Part shown: positions 32,406-41,245 of the stretch, one piece after another
Numbering within the stretch: the first letter of the stretch is position 1
How the letters are laid out: each line of letters opens with the position of its first letter
Source: Pseudanabaena sp. lw0831
GTDB lineage: Bacteria > Cyanobacteriota > Cyanobacteriia > Pseudanabaenales > Pseudanabaenaceae
Assembly: GCF_016584665.1 (NCBI RefSeq)
Contig: NZ_BBJB01000090.1
Location: 1-64,000 of the forward strand
DNA: 64,000 nt
Direction: 5' to 3'
Translations under genes and position numbers: made by a program
Notes under the pieces: generated by a model
The model's database searches: none
Told to the model about the DNA's origin: nothing
What the model saw: only the letters and a program-made list of their open reading frames with translations

Positions 32406-33398
32406 CTATCGAGATAGATTTGGTGTCACAACGGCAGGAAAATTCTCAAAATTTCTTTTCACCCAATCCATTCCCACTTCATTATTGAGCCTAATTTTCT
32501 GTGGCGAATTGGGATAAATTTTGCCGAGAATATCTGCATCTTGATCAACTACAACTTTGGCGAAATTCAAAAAAATACTACCAAATATTTTAAAGATTGG
32601 ATGCTTGGGTTGATAAAAAAATATAACATAGGTTCGAGTAATATTTTCAGCTTCGGGCACAAAAAAATGACATTGAGCGGCTTTGCCGACGGAAGTCTCT
32701 CCATGAAAAATGATAAAAAATGGAAAGTGATTCTCTAGATGAGCATTAAATTTGGTGGGTAGAAGCAATAAATCTGGCTTTTTAATTTTTTCGATCAAAC
32801 TATAGGGAGCCGTAGGCATCTCATAGAAAGCATGAGAGACATGACCTTCGTCAACAAATTGCTGAAACTGTACTTCTGTAATCCGAAACAATTCTCGATG
32901 AGTTCCATTTTGATGATTGTAGTCATGCATATTCAACAACATCGTCAATAAGTCAGTCTCGACACTGCGATCGGCTGTATGACCGACAAATTGACAGGTT
33001 TGAGCAATCTCATTCAAGATAGATGGGATTTCTATTTTCGGCTCATAGCCTCCATACGTCCAGATAAATTTATCCTGAACGATTAGCTCTAATGGTTTTA
33101 AGAGAGAGATATTTTTTTTGTTTGCCCCAGGTAGAACCGTACAGCCTGATGCATCAAACTGCAAAGCATGAAACGGACAAGAAATCGCGCTTTCACCATT
33201 ACTCGACACCTCACACCATCCCTCTGACAACATCGCTCCCATATGAGGACAAGCATTCGGCAAAGCATGAATACTGCCCTGAACATCTTTCCATATTACA
33301 TAATCATTACCATACAGAGAAATCTTGCGTGGCTGATTGATTGGTAGCATAGAACTATGTGCTAATAACCAAGGCGCACCCTGAAGCATAGATGTCAT
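32406..33398 (-). CDS. Rieske [2Fe-2S] oxygenase-like protein
   Basis: 330-aa protein. The N-terminal Rieske domain has C50-P-H52 and C74-P-F-H77, binding a 2Fe-2S cluster (NACPHMGAMLSEG, SCPFHALQF). The catalytic half contains D159-Y-N-H162-x4-H167, matching the mononuclear iron site of Rieske non-heme oxygenases. The closest types are the ring-hydroxylating or oxidative demethylase-like families; the substrate is unknown. The TetR-type gene at 33464 is divergent with only 65 nt between, so it is the likely regulator. A reductase partner is not nearby. Confidence 0.85.
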   Translation of the reverse strand: MTSMLQGAPWLLAHSSMLPINQPRKISLYGNDYVIWKDVQGSIHALPNACPHMGAMLSEGWCEVSSNGESAISCPFHALQFDASGCTVLPGANKKNISLLKPLELIVQDKFIWTYGGYEPKIEIPSILNEIAQTCQFVGHTADRSVETDLLTMLLNMHDYNHQNGTHRELFRITEVQFQQFVDEGHVSHAFYEMPTAPYSLIEKIKKPDLLLLPTKFNAHLENHFPFFIIFHGETSVGKAAQCHFFVPEAENITRTYVIFFYQPKHPIFKIFGSIFLNFAKVVVDQDADILGKIYPNSPQKIRLNNEVGMDWVKRNFENFPAVVTPNLSR

Positions 33399-33463
33399 AA
33401 TGCCGTCCTTTTGATATAATTAAATTTTTATAAAATCATGAAAAAATTGTCGCTTTTAAATAT

Positions 33464-34261
33464 ATGACGAATGATTCGTATTTGTCAACCCATCAATCTA
33501 ATGATGGTTTACGCCGTCAACCCAGCCAAAAACGAGGTAAAGATCGCGTTGAAAAAATTTTAGAAGCCGCCGCCGCTGTATTTGATGAGGTGGGTTATGA
33601 GGCGGCGACAACACATCAGATTGCAACAAAAGCTGGGACAGCGATCGGTTCGCTCTACCAATTCTTTCCCGATAAGGCAAGTATTTTCAACACTATGGAA
33701 TTACGTCATGCCGAGAGTGTAAAGGCTATGTATGCCCAATCAAATACACCTGAAATCATTTTGTTACCACTTCGACAGATGATACATTTGCTTGTGTCAG
33801 CTATTACGCAACTATTTGAACATCCTGTATCGAGAGTGATGTTCGTGCAGTTTTATACTAACCGTCAAGTTTTTCAGTCGATTGATGAAAGTATGACTCA
33901 GGAGGCGATTAATTTTCTGGCTGGTATTTTGAAGCAAAGGAACCCGTTGTTAAATGACTTGCAGTTAAGTTTGTTAGCTGAGGTTTGTGTGCATAGTAGC
34001 AATGCCGTAATTTTGTCCGCACTTCGCAACCCAGATTTACAACGCCGACAAATGCTAACTCAGGAAATTGAAGATTTGCTAGTGGCTTATTTAGAGCTTT
34101 ATGTCGGCGATACAGTTGGGGATAAACTGCATAATGTAATGAAGGTAATGATATGCCCTCATTGTTACTCTAAGCAGGTGTCAAAAAATGGACATCGCAG
34201 AGGCAGTCAATGTTATCTATGCAAAGATTGTAGAAAACAATTTATAAAAAGTGATGATTAG
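33464..34261 (+). CDS. TetR-family regulator with transposase-derived C-terminal tail
   Basis: 265-aa protein. Residues ~25-75 are a TetR HTH (ILEAAAAVFDEVGYEAATTHQIATKAGTA with IGSLYQFFPDK). A helical ligand domain follows to about residue 220. The last 37 residues (from MICPHC at 229) are a zinc ribbon, CPHC...CKDC, with KNGHRRGSQCYLCKDCRKQF. This is not TetR sequence but resembles the InsA-type N-terminus of IS1-like transposases. An insertion event has therefore replaced or extended the end of the regulator. It may still bind DNA. Likely target: the divergent Rieske gene. Confidence 0.8.
   Translation: MTNDSYLSTHQSNDGLRRQPSQKRGKDRVEKILEAAAAVFDEVGYEAATTHQIATKAGTAIGSLYQFFPDKASIFNTMELRHAESVKAMYAQSNTPEIILLPLRQMIHLLVSAITQLFEHPVSRVMFVQFYTNRQVFQSIDESMTQEAINFLAGILKQRNPLLNDLQLSLLAEVCVHSSNAVILSALRNPDLQRRQMLTQEIEDLLVAYLELYVGDTVGDKLHNVMKVMICPHCYSKQVSKNGHRRGSQCYLCKDCRKQFIKSDD
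33467..33479. promoter_or_regulatory. Candidate TetR operator overlapping start codon
   Basis: Palindrome ACGAAT-G-ATTCGT directly after the TetR ATG in the divergent Rieske/TetR intergenic region. Position and symmetry fit autoregulation. Confidence 0.4.
34148..34258 (+). mobile_element. IS1-type transposase (InsA zinc ribbon) remnant
   Basis: About 37 codons of an InsA-like zinc ribbon fused in frame to the TetR gene. The rest of the element (InsB, inverted ends) is missing; repeat unit R1 begins about 30 nt downstream. Confidence 0.6.
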
Positions 34262-34288
34262 GCTCAAGCCTAATTTTTTCTGCAAATT

Positions 34289-34365
34289 AGCGATCACATT
34301 AACAATCCATCTCAATAAAGGTGATCGCTATTACTGTGAGTCGCGCTTTCTAGGCGATCTCATTG
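34289..34365. repeat. HIP1-bounded modular repeat R1
   Basis: Reads B module (ATTAACAATCCATCTCAATAAAGG), HIP-like GTGATCGC, A module (ATTACTGTGAGTCGCGCTTTC), GGCGATCTC. See the finding on this repeat family. Confidence 0.8.
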
Positions 34366-34392
34366 CAACGATGTCTTCTTAATGACCCTCGC

Positions 34393-34734
34393 TCATTTAT
34401 CAGCATGTACACCTAGTAGCAGAACCTTGGCATTGCCATTTGCCTTATATGTCGCGAACAACAAATAAGGACATCCGAACATAAAACCCAATAACAAGAA
34501 CAGAAAGCCGAATAGAAATCCCTTAGTGGTAAAGCCCTCTCGCCACATCACCCAAATCAAGAATAGACATAGAGCAATCAAAAGATCTGTGTTGAACTGC
34601 GATCGCCAATTAAGTTCTAATAAATCACCAAAATAGACTGCTGGCCAATTGATACCCATGCTCACGATGACATAAATTGATACGGAAAAAATTAGCACTG
34701 TTGCAGCAATTAAAAAAGCACGTAGTAAGGTCAT
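34393..34734 (-). CDS. Small integral membrane protein
   Basis: 113-aa protein with three hydrophobic helices: residues ~5-27 (AFLIAATVLIFSVSIYVIV), ~50-62 (LLIALCLFLIWVMW) and ~70-92 (GFLFGFLFLLLGFMFGCPYLLF). The arrangement and WREGFTTK loop recall DUF1475-like small membrane proteins, but the call is tentative. No function can be assigned. The next gene on the other strand is an MmyB-type regulator starting 57 nt away, which might control it. Confidence 0.55.
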   Translation of the reverse strand: MTLLRAFLIAATVLIFSVSIYVIVSMGINWPAVYFGDLLELNWRSQFNTDLLIALCLFLIWVMWREGFTTKGFLFGFLFLLLGFMFGCPYLLFATYKANGNAKVLLLGVHADK

Positions 34735-34791
34735 GTTGTTGCTCCTGTTAGCCGAATAGAGGGCTGACTTCGGGATGTCATTGCGATTATC

Positions 34792-35709
34792 ATGTCAAAG
34801 AGAGATAATCAAAGCAATTACCTCACAGGTAATCAAACTCATTTTCCCGAAAGATTTACCATGCAGCAGCGAGCGATCTCGTATCAACCAAATTCTTTTG
34901 GAACCATACTGAAGCTATGGCGCGATCGCCGTAACCTCAGTCAGCTTGAACTCGCACTGAGTAGTCAAGTTTCTCAACGTCACATCAGTTTTCTAGAATC
35001 GGGACGAGCAAAACCAAGTCAGGAGATGGTATTGCAATTGGCAATGGTTTTAGAAATTCCGCTCAGACAACAAAATCTAATGCTTAGTTCTGCTGGCTTT
35101 GCGCCAATTCATGCAGAAACTGATTTGTCGGCTCCTGAGATGGCCCCAGTTTGCAAAGCGATCGATTTTATGTTGCGTCAGCAAGATCCATATCCAGCGA
35201 TCGTCATCGATCGCTACTGGAATTTACTCCTCACCAATCAAGGGGCTGCCAGACTGCTTAATACCTTCATCGATCCTAACAAGTTGCAAGCTCTTTTTTG
35301 TGTTGATGGGAAAATCAATTTGATGCGAGTTGTTTTCGATCCACTGGGTCTACGTCCCTTTATTGCTAATTGGGAAGAAGTGGCTGGACATTTACTTCAG
35401 CGAACACACCGCGAGGCTAATTCATCAATTGAGAGCGAACAGTCTGCTTTGTTGTTTAACGAACTCATGAATTATCCTGATGTTTCCGAATTGTGGAATA
35501 ACTCAAGTCATTCTGCGCAACATACTTTGCTGCTTACTATGCACTTAAGGAAAAGCAATCTAAATTGGCAGTTTTTCTCAACGATCGCAACTCTTGGCAC
35601 TCCCTACGACATCACTCTTCAGGAAATTAGAATTGAATGTTTCTTTCCAGCAGATGCGGAGACTGAAAACTACTGGAGAAAGGAAAACCCAACGCAGGTG
35701 GGACTGTAG
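34792..35709 (+). CDS. XRE-family regulator with MmyB-like ligand domain
   Basis: 305-aa protein, with ATG 34861 as an alternative start. The HTH_XRE is at ~40-95 (LKLWRDRRNLSQLELAL, SQRHISFLESGRAKPSQEM). A C-terminal MmyB-like PAS domain is marked by YPAIVIDRYWNLLLTNQGAARLL and LTMHLRKSNLNWQFFSTIATLGTP. MmyB-type regulators are thought to sense fatty-acid-like ligands and commonly control adjacent short-chain dehydrogenases. Here an SDR gene follows convergently at 35764. The stop codon TAG is shared with the first bases of repeat R2. Confidence 0.85.
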   Translation: MSKRDNQSNYLTGNQTHFPERFTMQQRAISYQPNSFGTILKLWRDRRNLSQLELALSSQVSQRHISFLESGRAKPSQEMVLQLAMVLEIPLRQQNLMLSSAGFAPIHAETDLSAPEMAPVCKAIDFMLRQQDPYPAIVIDRYWNLLLTNQGAARLLNTFIDPNKLQALFCVDGKINLMRVVFDPLGLRPFIANWEEVAGHLLQRTHREANSSIESEQSALLFNELMNYPDVSELWNNSSHSAQHTLLLTMHLRKSNLNWQFFSTIATLGTPYDITLQEIRIECFFPADAETENYWRKENPTQVGL

Positions 35710-35757
35710 GCGATCTCAATTATTGTGAGGCGTGATTTCTAGGCGATCACATTAACT
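35707..35757. repeat. HIP1-bounded modular repeat R2
   Basis: TAGGCGATCTC, A-module variant (ATTATTGTGAGGCGTGATTTC), TAGGCGATCAC. Sits between two convergent genes and contributes the stop codon of the MmyB-type regulator. Confidence 0.75.
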
Positions 35758-35763
35758 TTTATT

Positions 35764-36537
35764 TCAAGAATTACGTCCCGCCATAACTCCACCATCAACA
35801 TCCCATACCGCACCTGTGACCCAAGATGTTTGATTAGAGAGTAGAAATACCACGGTTTCAGCGACATCAATTGGTAGACCCACTCGACCAATGGGATGAA
35901 AACCATTGAAGCCTTGTAAAGTTGAATGAATCTCGTCAGGCTTAATAAATGCGCCATAGATAGGCGTTTCCACCACGGCAGGGGCGACAGCATTTACGCG
36001 GATATTATATTGAGCTAGTTCCATTGCTAAATGTTGCGTAAGAGAATGTAGCCCCGCCTTCGCCATCGAATAAGCCGAAGATGGAGTAGCGGCGATCGCC
36101 TGATGTGCCCACATCGATCCAATATTGACAATAGCTCCACCCCCAGATTTAGTCGTATTTCCCGCCACTTTCTGCGTTGCAAAAAATGTACCGCGATTTA
36201 GATCTAGATAGCGATCGTAATCTTCACCACCATGATCTAAGAATGATTTTGGTGAAAACACTCCTGCCGAATTGACGAGATAGCGAACTTCAGGCAATTT
36301 GTCAGCAATGCGATCTGCAAGTTGATTAACCTGATGGCGATCGCTAAGATCGGATTGCCAAGTTTTAATATCCCCAAATTGGCTAAGAAAAGATGACGCT
36401 TCTTCAAGCTTAGAAACATTGCGTCCCACGATGGTTACGATTGCCCCTTGATTGAGAAGGATTTTGGTAACTTCTAGACCGATGCCGCTATTTCCACCGA
36501 TTACTAATGCTTGCTGATTCTTAAATTCCGAATACAT
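35764..36537 (-). CDS. Short-chain dehydrogenase/reductase
   Basis: 257-aa SDR from ATG 36537; the 51 codons upstream belong to the promoter region shared with the HxlR gene and are not used. NAD(P)-binding VIGGNSGIG is at the N-terminus, NSAG in the middle, and catalytic S...Y-S-M-A-K in NIGSMWAHQ...[10 protein letters not shown]. The C-terminus ends [16 protein letters not shown], typical for classical SDRs. Substrate unknown. It is divergent from an HxlR-type regulator 138 nt away, a common redox-responsive pairing. Confidence 0.88.
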   Translation of the reverse strand: MYSEFKNQQALVIGGNSGIGLEVTKILLNQGAIVTIVGRNVSKLEEASSFLSQFGDIKTWQSDLSDRHQVNQLADRIADKLPEVRYLVNSAGVFSPKSFLDHGGEDYDRYLDLNRGTFFATQKVAGNTTKSGGGAIVNIGSMWAHQAIAATPSSAYSMAKAGLHSLTQHLAMELAQYNIRVNAVAPAVVETPIYGAFIKPDEIHSTLQGFNGFHPIGRVGLPIDVAETVVFLLSNQTSWVTGAVWDVDGGVMAGRNS

Positions 36538-36675
36538 AATAATTTCCGTTTGAGTTAATGAGAGCATAATAGAGATAATCAATAAAGATGAAAAGTAAGC
36601 ACTTTCGGGAAAGGTACGTACTTTTTGGTGCAAATTGAGTAGCAGCATTACTAATTTTTTTTTACCACGATTGAT

Positions 36676-36990
36676 ATGCCAACCACTCAAACTTCAGTTT
36701 CGGAAATGCTCGAATATATTGTTGGCTGCAAGTGGTCAATGCGGATACTAGGCTTAATTCAAGAAGGTGTCGATCGCCCTGGTGCTATTACGCGATCGCT
36801 AGATGGACTCACCACTAAGGTATTGAATGCTTGTTTACACAAAATGGTGGATTTTGACATTCTAGAGCGCATAGCATTCCCAGAAGTGCCACCAAGAGTA
36901 GAGTACAAATTTACGCAGTTTGGATTACTATTCCTTGAAATCTTGGATAAAGTAAGAGAACTCGAAAAAAAACGACATATATCTTCATAA
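36676..36990 (+). CDS. HxlR-family transcriptional regulator
   Basis: 104-aa winged-helix protein with HxlR features: the N-terminal Cys in [13 protein letters not shown] (C18, the position that in some members senses quinones or aldehydes), [21 protein letters not shown] as recognition helix region, and [14 protein letters not shown] as wing. Divergent from the SDR gene, which it probably controls. The gene end runs into repeat R3. Confidence 0.88.
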   Translation: MPTTQTSVSEMLEYIVGCKWSMRILGLIQEGVDRPGAITRSLDGLTTKVLNACLHKMVDFDILERIAFPEVPPRVEYKFTQFGLLFLEILDKVRELEKKRHISS

Positions 36991-37034
36991 AAGCGATCGC
37001 AATTATTGTGAGTCATAATTTCTAGGTGATCGCT
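36991..37034. repeat. HIP1-bounded modular repeat R3, joined to repeat C
   Basis: AAGCGATCGC, A-module variant (ATTATTGTGAGTCATAATTTC), TAGGTGATCGC, directly continued by repeat C in reverse orientation. Confidence 0.75.
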
Positions 37035-37112
37035 TAGCTATTATTTGTCTTTGCGGCGAGACGTATCTTGAAAGGAATCGCCGATAAACTCTCTAAACTC
37101 AACAACGAAGTG
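37028..37112 (-). repeat. Dispersed repeat C, copy 4
   Basis: Reverse complement reads GTTGAGTTTAGAGAG, GCGATTCCTTTCAAGATACG, CTCGCCGCAAAGACAAATAA. Long form like copies 2 and 3, fused to module A as at 56.2 kb. Confidence 0.8.
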
Positions 37113-37175
37113 AACCATTTTTGAGAGCCTAATCTTGGATCGAAACAGACAACCTCAATAAGCGCATCGCTAAGG

Positions 37176-37895
37176 TTAGGCTGCTCCAAGACTGCTGCCA
37201 CCATCTACAAATAAGGTTTGCCCAGTAATATACGATGTATCTTCCGAAGCAAAGAACGCGATCGCCGCTGCAATCTCATCGGGTTGGGCAAGGCGTTGCA
37301 TGGGTACTCGTTGGAGAAACTGCTGTTCGGATGCACTGCCGACTGGGCTGTTGGCTCGAAAGAGTTCTGTCTCAGTAGGTCCTGGGGCGATCGCATTCAC
37401 TGTAATGCCAGTAGTTGCCAATTCACTAGCCCAAGTTCGGGTCATGCTGATCAGTCCGGCTTTTGCGGCGGCATAACTGGTGCGAAGTGGTAGCCCCACA
37501 ACCACCAAGCTGGAAATATTAATGATGCGACCATAATGACGTGCTTTCATAGCAGGCAGAAAAGCTTGAGTGAGTTGAATCGCAGGGCGCAGATTTAGGT
37601 CAATGATGGAGGCAAATTGAGTGATATCAACGTCCTCTAAAGATTCTGATCGACTGATCCCAACATTGTTAATCAGATGACTGACTGAATATTGACAGGC
37701 AACAATATCTGCAACTTGTTTTGTTGCTTCAGAATCTGCTAAATCTACTTCAAAAAACTCACCAGGAAACAGTTGATCGGGTTTACGCCGTGCGAGACCG
37801 ATTACCTCATGCCCCATTGCCTTCAGGCGCTTTGCTGTAGCAAAACCAATTCCCTTTGAGGCTCCAGTAATTACGGTTGTGTAGGTTTGTGACAT
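37176..37895 (-). CDS. FabG-like short-chain dehydrogenase/reductase
   Basis: 239-aa SDR. Cofactor motif VITGASKGIG (residues 8-17; the Arg pair ARRK after strand 2 favours NADP), NNVG in place of NNAG, catalytic INISSL and Y-A-A-A-K (SYAAAKAGLISM), C-terminal GQTLFVDGGSSL. It resembles 3-oxoacyl-ACP reductases and related small-molecule reductases; no specific substrate can be given. Followed on the same strand by a DUF606 transporter-like gene, transcribed upstream to downstream as DUF606 first. Confidence 0.88.
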   Translation of the reverse strand: MSQTYTTVITGASKGIGFATAKRLKAMGHEVIGLARRKPDQLFPGEFFEVDLADSEATKQVADIVACQYSVSHLINNVGISRSESLEDVDITQFASIIDLNLRPAIQLTQAFLPAMKARHYGRIINISSLVVVGLPLRTSYAAAKAGLISMTRTWASELATTGITVNAIAPGPTETELFRANSPVGSASEQQFLQRVPMQRLAQPDEIAAAIAFFASEDTSYITGQTLFVDGGSSLGAA

Positions 37896-37932
37896 TATTA
37901 ATCTCCATTAATCTTCTAATGTGTTTGGTTGT

Positions 37933-38379
37933 TTATTGAGTGGCAAGCACTACTCCAATGAGCAGTAAGATTGCACCGAATACTTTTTTTAGGGTGATGG
38001 GATCTTGAGGCGAGTCCAGAAGTCCAAAATGGCTAACTGCTAGTGCCATCAGAATTTGTCCTGCCACAAATAGAACGAAAAACCGTCCAGCGCCTAACCG
38101 AGGAATCAAAAATGTAGACCCAAAGACGAGAAAGGCACTGATAAAGCCACTCAGGTAAAGATAGCTAGGAACCTCTCGAAACCGAGAAACAGCGCTAAAA
38201 TTGCCCGTGAGTGAATAGAGTAAAAGCGTGGTAATTGCACCCAGCAGATAAAACGGAATATTTGCTAACAGGGCCGAGCCAACATATCTGGCGACAACTC
38301 CATTCATCGGCAAATAGACTGACGTAATCACACCCATGACGAAGGCGATTAGCCAAAACAGAAGGGATTGCATTGACAT
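37933..38379 (-). CDS. DMT-superfamily DUF606 (YdcZ) membrane protein
   Basis: 148-aa protein with five hydrophobic helices, including LLFWLIAFVMGVITSVYLPMNGVVARYVGSALLANIPFYLLG-type features (quoted in parts: FVMGVITSVYLPMNG, LLANIPFYLLGAI), then LSGFISAFLVFGSTFLIPRLG and KVFGAILLLIGVVLA. The half-size EamA-like fold functions as a dimer or as paired half transporters. Substrate unknown. It lies 37 nt upstream of the SDR gene, so the two are likely an operon. Confidence 0.8.
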   Translation of the reverse strand: MSMQSLLFWLIAFVMGVITSVYLPMNGVVARYVGSALLANIPFYLLGAITTLLLYSLTGNFSAVSRFREVPSYLYLSGFISAFLVFGSTFLIPRLGAGRFFVLFVAGQILMALAVSHFGLLDSPQDPITLKKVFGAILLLIGVVLATQ

Positions 38380-38439
38380 TGAGATACCCTCATAGAATTA
38401 GGGACGAGCAAATAAATAAAGTACCATTCCAGATTTTAG

Positions 38440-38475
38440 AGAATTGTTGGGCGGCTTCGCCGCCCCAACAATTCT
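38440..38475. terminator. Bidirectional hairpin
   Basis: AGAATTGTTGG-GCGGC paired with GCCGCCCCAACAATTCT around a TTC loop (one bulged base), between a gene end at 38513 (minus strand) and the start region at 38379. Confidence 0.7.
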
Positions 38476-38512
38476 GGTTTTATATTTGGTGCTTTATTAA
38501 ATCGCACAGCCC

Positions 38513-39607
38513 TTACCATGCTCTTTGATATTGTTTAGGATACTGGTGATGATCGACCTGTAATTCCTTAGCAGCGCGATGGGGCCAGTATGGATCGCGC
38601 AACAGCTCACGAGCCAGCAGCACGATATCGGCTTGACCGCTACGGATTATCTGATCGGCTTGTATGGGAGTGGTAATCATCCCCACAGCAGCAGTTGCGA
38701 TCCCTGTTTTCTGCCGAATGCGATCGCTAAACGGAACTTGATAACCCGATCCAGTCGGAATTTTAACGCTAGGAATCAGACCTCCCGTCGAACAATCCAC
38801 CAGATCAACGCCAGCATTTTTAAGAATTTGGCTCAGGGCAATACTTTGCTCTAAATCCCATCCCCCTTCTGCCCAGTCTGTGGCTGAAATTCTGACCCAG
38901 AGAGGTAGTTGGTCGGGAAGGATAGCTCGCACTGCTTGGACAATTTCGGTCAGCAGGCGAATGCGCCCTTCAAAACTATCGCCATAGCGGTCTGTGCGGT
39001 GGTTACTCAATGGCGACAGAAATTCGTGCAATAGATAACCGTGGGCAGCATGAATTTCGATCGCCTGAAAGCCTGCTTCAATACTTCTTTGCGCCGCTTG
39101 GATAAAGGATTGCTTAATTGATTCAATCCCTTCAAGTGTGAGCACGGTTGGGACTGGACTCTCGTCATTAAAGGCGATCGCACTTGGGGCTAAGGGTTGC
39201 CATCCTCCTTCAGCTTTGGTGAGCGGACTACCTCCAGCCCAAGGAGTAGCACTACTGGCTTTTCGCCCCGCATGAGCCAGTTGTATCCCTGCAACCGCAC
39301 CTGCTTCCTGAATCAGCTTGGCAATTTTGGCGAGCATCGGAATCTGTTCATCAGCCCAGATGCCCAAATCGCCAAGGGAGATTCTGCCCAGAGGCTCAAC
39401 TGCTGCCGCTTCTGTAAAGACTAGCCCTGCGCCTCCCACAGCACGACTGACTAAATGAACTAAATGCCAGTCACTCGCCAATCCATCTTGGCTAGAGTAT
39501 TGACACATGGGGGAGACCCCAATGCGATTGCGAAAGGTCACGCCTCGTTGTTGAAAAGAATCGAATAGAGCGTTCATAACTAAATTCTCTCCAAAAGGAA
39601 TATTCAT
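38513..39607 (-). CDS. Old yellow enzyme family NADH:flavin oxidoreductase (YqjM-like)
   Basis: 364-aa FMN-dependent ene-reductase. Features: NRIGVSPMCQYS with the Cys that tunes flavin potential in YqjM-type OYEs, QLAHAGRKAS, EIHAAHGYLLHEFLSP containing the H-x-x-x-H/G active-site region, and RISATDW, then VGMITTPIQADQIIRSGQAD for phosphate binding. It reduces activated C=C bonds and is often part of the oxidative or electrophile stress response. An internal ATG at 39577 is an alternative start. It is co-directional with the peroxiredoxin-like gene upstream of it (18 nt gap). Confidence 0.92.
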   Translation of the reverse strand: MNIPFGENLVMNALFDSFQQRGVTFRNRIGVSPMCQYSSQDGLASDWHLVHLVSRAVGGAGLVFTEAAAVEPLGRISLGDLGIWADEQIPMLAKIAKLIQEAGAVAGIQLAHAGRKASSATPWAGGSPLTKAEGGWQPLAPSAIAFNDESPVPTVLTLEGIESIKQSFIQAAQRSIEAGFQAIEIHAAHGYLLHEFLSPLSNHRTDRYGDSFEGRIRLLTEIVQAVRAILPDQLPLWVRISATDWAEGGWDLEQSIALSQILKNAGVDLVDCSTGGLIPSVKIPTGSGYQVPFSDRIRQKTGIATAAVGMITTPIQADQIIRSGQADIVLLARELLRDPYWPHRAAKELQVDHHQYPKQYQRAW

Positions 39608-39625
39608 GGTCAGGGAAACTTTAAA

Positions 39626-40288
39626 TCAATAACTCAACGCTAGTGTTTTAGCGACGATCGCTGTCAAGGCTTCACTCGGCTCTAGACGTTTGCGATAATC
39701 AGTATCAATGTGAGCAAGCAAAATCTCACCATTGGGAGCGATCGCAAATGTAGCAGGAATTGGTAGTTGCCAGTCTTCAGTGTCATTGATATGAGGTAAA
39801 GCATGACCGAATTGGCTATAGATACGCTTTAGTTCAACTGGCAATTGGAAGGCAATTTTGTAAGCTTGAGCAACTTTCGATTCCCGATCGCTCAGGACAT
39901 CAAAGTCCAGTTGATTTTTCTCAGCGGTACTCAGAGATGCATCTGGAGTTTGGGGGGAGATGGCGATCAGACTGGCTCCGACAGCTTGGATTTGGGGCAG
40001 AATTCGCTGATAGGCCCGCAGTTCCAGATTGCAGTAAGGACACCATCCACCCCGATAAAAGGTCAGAATCACAGCACCTTGTTGGAGGCGATCGCTCAGT
40101 CGAATATTTTTTCCAAGGGCATTCGGCAACTCAAAATCAGGGGCGAGATCGCCAATTTGTAGGAGCGGCTTGGAGGCATAGTCTTGGGTGAGTTGTAAGG
40201 TTGCTTGTTCCATCGCTGTAGCAATCTCTGCGGGAACCTTGGTTAAAAATTCAGCGCGGAACTCATCAAGAGCAGTTTTAAGGGGCAC
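39626..40288 (-). CDS. AhpC/TSA-type peroxiredoxin-like protein
   Basis: 220-aa thioredoxin-fold protein. An N-terminal helical extension is followed by IGDLAPDFELPNALG and the active site GGWCPYCNLELRAYQ, with C-P-Y-C in place of the usual single peroxidatic Cys loop, typical of the peroxiredoxin-like DUF899/AhpC-related group. It is expected to reduce peroxides or disulfides in the cytosol. Predicted operon with the downstream old yellow enzyme gene, giving a plausible electrophile/peroxide-response pair. Confidence 0.85.
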   Translation of the reverse strand: MPLKTALDEFRAEFLTKVPAEIATAMEQATLQLTQDYASKPLLQIGDLAPDFELPNALGKNIRLSDRLQQGAVILTFYRGGWCPYCNLELRAYQRILPQIQAVGASLIAISPQTPDASLSTAEKNQLDFDVLSDRESKVAQAYKIAFQLPVELKRIYSQFGHALPHINDTEDWQLPIPATFAIAPNGEILLAHIDTDYRKRLEPSEALTAIVAKTLALSY

Positions 40289-40383
40289 AGCGTTAATTCC
40301 TTTGAGAGAGATGGGTGAGATTGAGGGAAGTGATTTCCCTCAATCTAGAAATAATGGCGGGTAAAAAAGCATTCATTAATGTC

Positions 40384-41121
40384 TTATTGAGGCATCCAAC
40401 CCGCAAACATTTTTTCAACGGCTTTCAATGGTTCGGCGATCGCCGAAAATGCACTCTGAGAAACTGGATCGGGATAGACATCCTCAAGCCCTGCTTCAAC
40501 TGCTTGTAAGGTTGTCTTCGCAACTGCGATCGGTGTAGCTTTATCGATCGACATCCCTTCAGTCATGGCAGTATCTACGGGACCTGGAAAGACCCCCACC
40601 ACCTGTGTACCTTGATTTGCCAATTCAGCCCGAATGTCTTGGGTTAAAGAATTAAGGGCAGCTTTAGAAGCACTGTAGGAACCAAAAACAGGGGCACTTG
40701 CAATGGATACCACGGACAGCATATTGACGATCGCTCCGCCACTATGACGTTGCAAAATCGGAGCAAAAGCCCGCACCATCGAAAGCGTACCAAAGTAGTT
40801 TGTATTCATCTCCCACTGAGCCGTTTCCACGCTGTTAGGGGCAAATAACCCGCCAGAGCCAATGACACCCGCGTTGTTAATAAGCAATGTGACATCTTGG
40901 GCAGTTTGGGCAGCCGCATTCACTTGTTCAATATTGGTCACATCCAAAGCGATGGGGATAATGAGATCGGGTGCGATCGCAACGACTTCATTCAACGTAT
41001 CAAGGCTTCGAGCCGCAGCATAAATGCGGCGAACCCCAGCTTGAACTAGTGCTTCCACAAAAGCTTTGCCAATACCGCGATTAGCACCTGTAACAAAAGC
41101 AACGGATTCTTGAATGTTCAT
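40384..41121 (-). CDS. Short-chain dehydrogenase, paralogue 1
   Basis: 245-aa SDR from ATG 41121. NAD(P) motif VTGANRGIGKA, LLINNAGV, catalytic S and Y in NMLSVVSIAS...SYSASKAAL, and a PGPVDTAM loop. It is a close paralogue of the 245-aa protein at 45763-46500; both start MNIQ and end FAGWMPQ. Each has a divergent LysR gene next to it, also paralogous, so the whole regulator-enzyme pair was duplicated. Probably a carbonyl reductase under LysR control; substrate unknown. Confidence 0.9.
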   Translation of the reverse strand: MNIQESVAFVTGANRGIGKAFVEALVQAGVRRIYAAARSLDTLNEVVAIAPDLIIPIALDVTNIEQVNAAAQTAQDVTLLINNAGVIGSGGLFAPNSVETAQWEMNTNYFGTLSMVRAFAPILQRHSGGAIVNMLSVVSIASAPVFGSYSASKAALNSLTQDIRAELANQGTQVVGVFPGPVDTAMTEGMSIDKATPIAVAKTTLQAVEAGLEDVYPDPVSQSAFSAIAEPLKAVEKMFAGWMPQ

Positions 41122-41245
41122 AACAATCTCCTGAGTTAACAATGAAAACTTGTAACGAAAAGCCTTGAGCCGTTTAAAGTTTGACTGATTTGCTTTCCAT
41201 GTCTCTTATCATGACTTATTTCAATCTGTTTGAGAAGACGACAAA

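Noticed and set aside
34148-34393. Complete insertion sequence after the TetR gene
   Set aside because: Only the InsA-like zinc ribbon remains; no InsB frame or terminal inverted repeats.
36538-36690. 51-codon extension of the SDR at 35764
   Set aside because: Overlaps the divergent HxlR gene and its promoter; ATG 36537 gives the normal SDR N-terminus.
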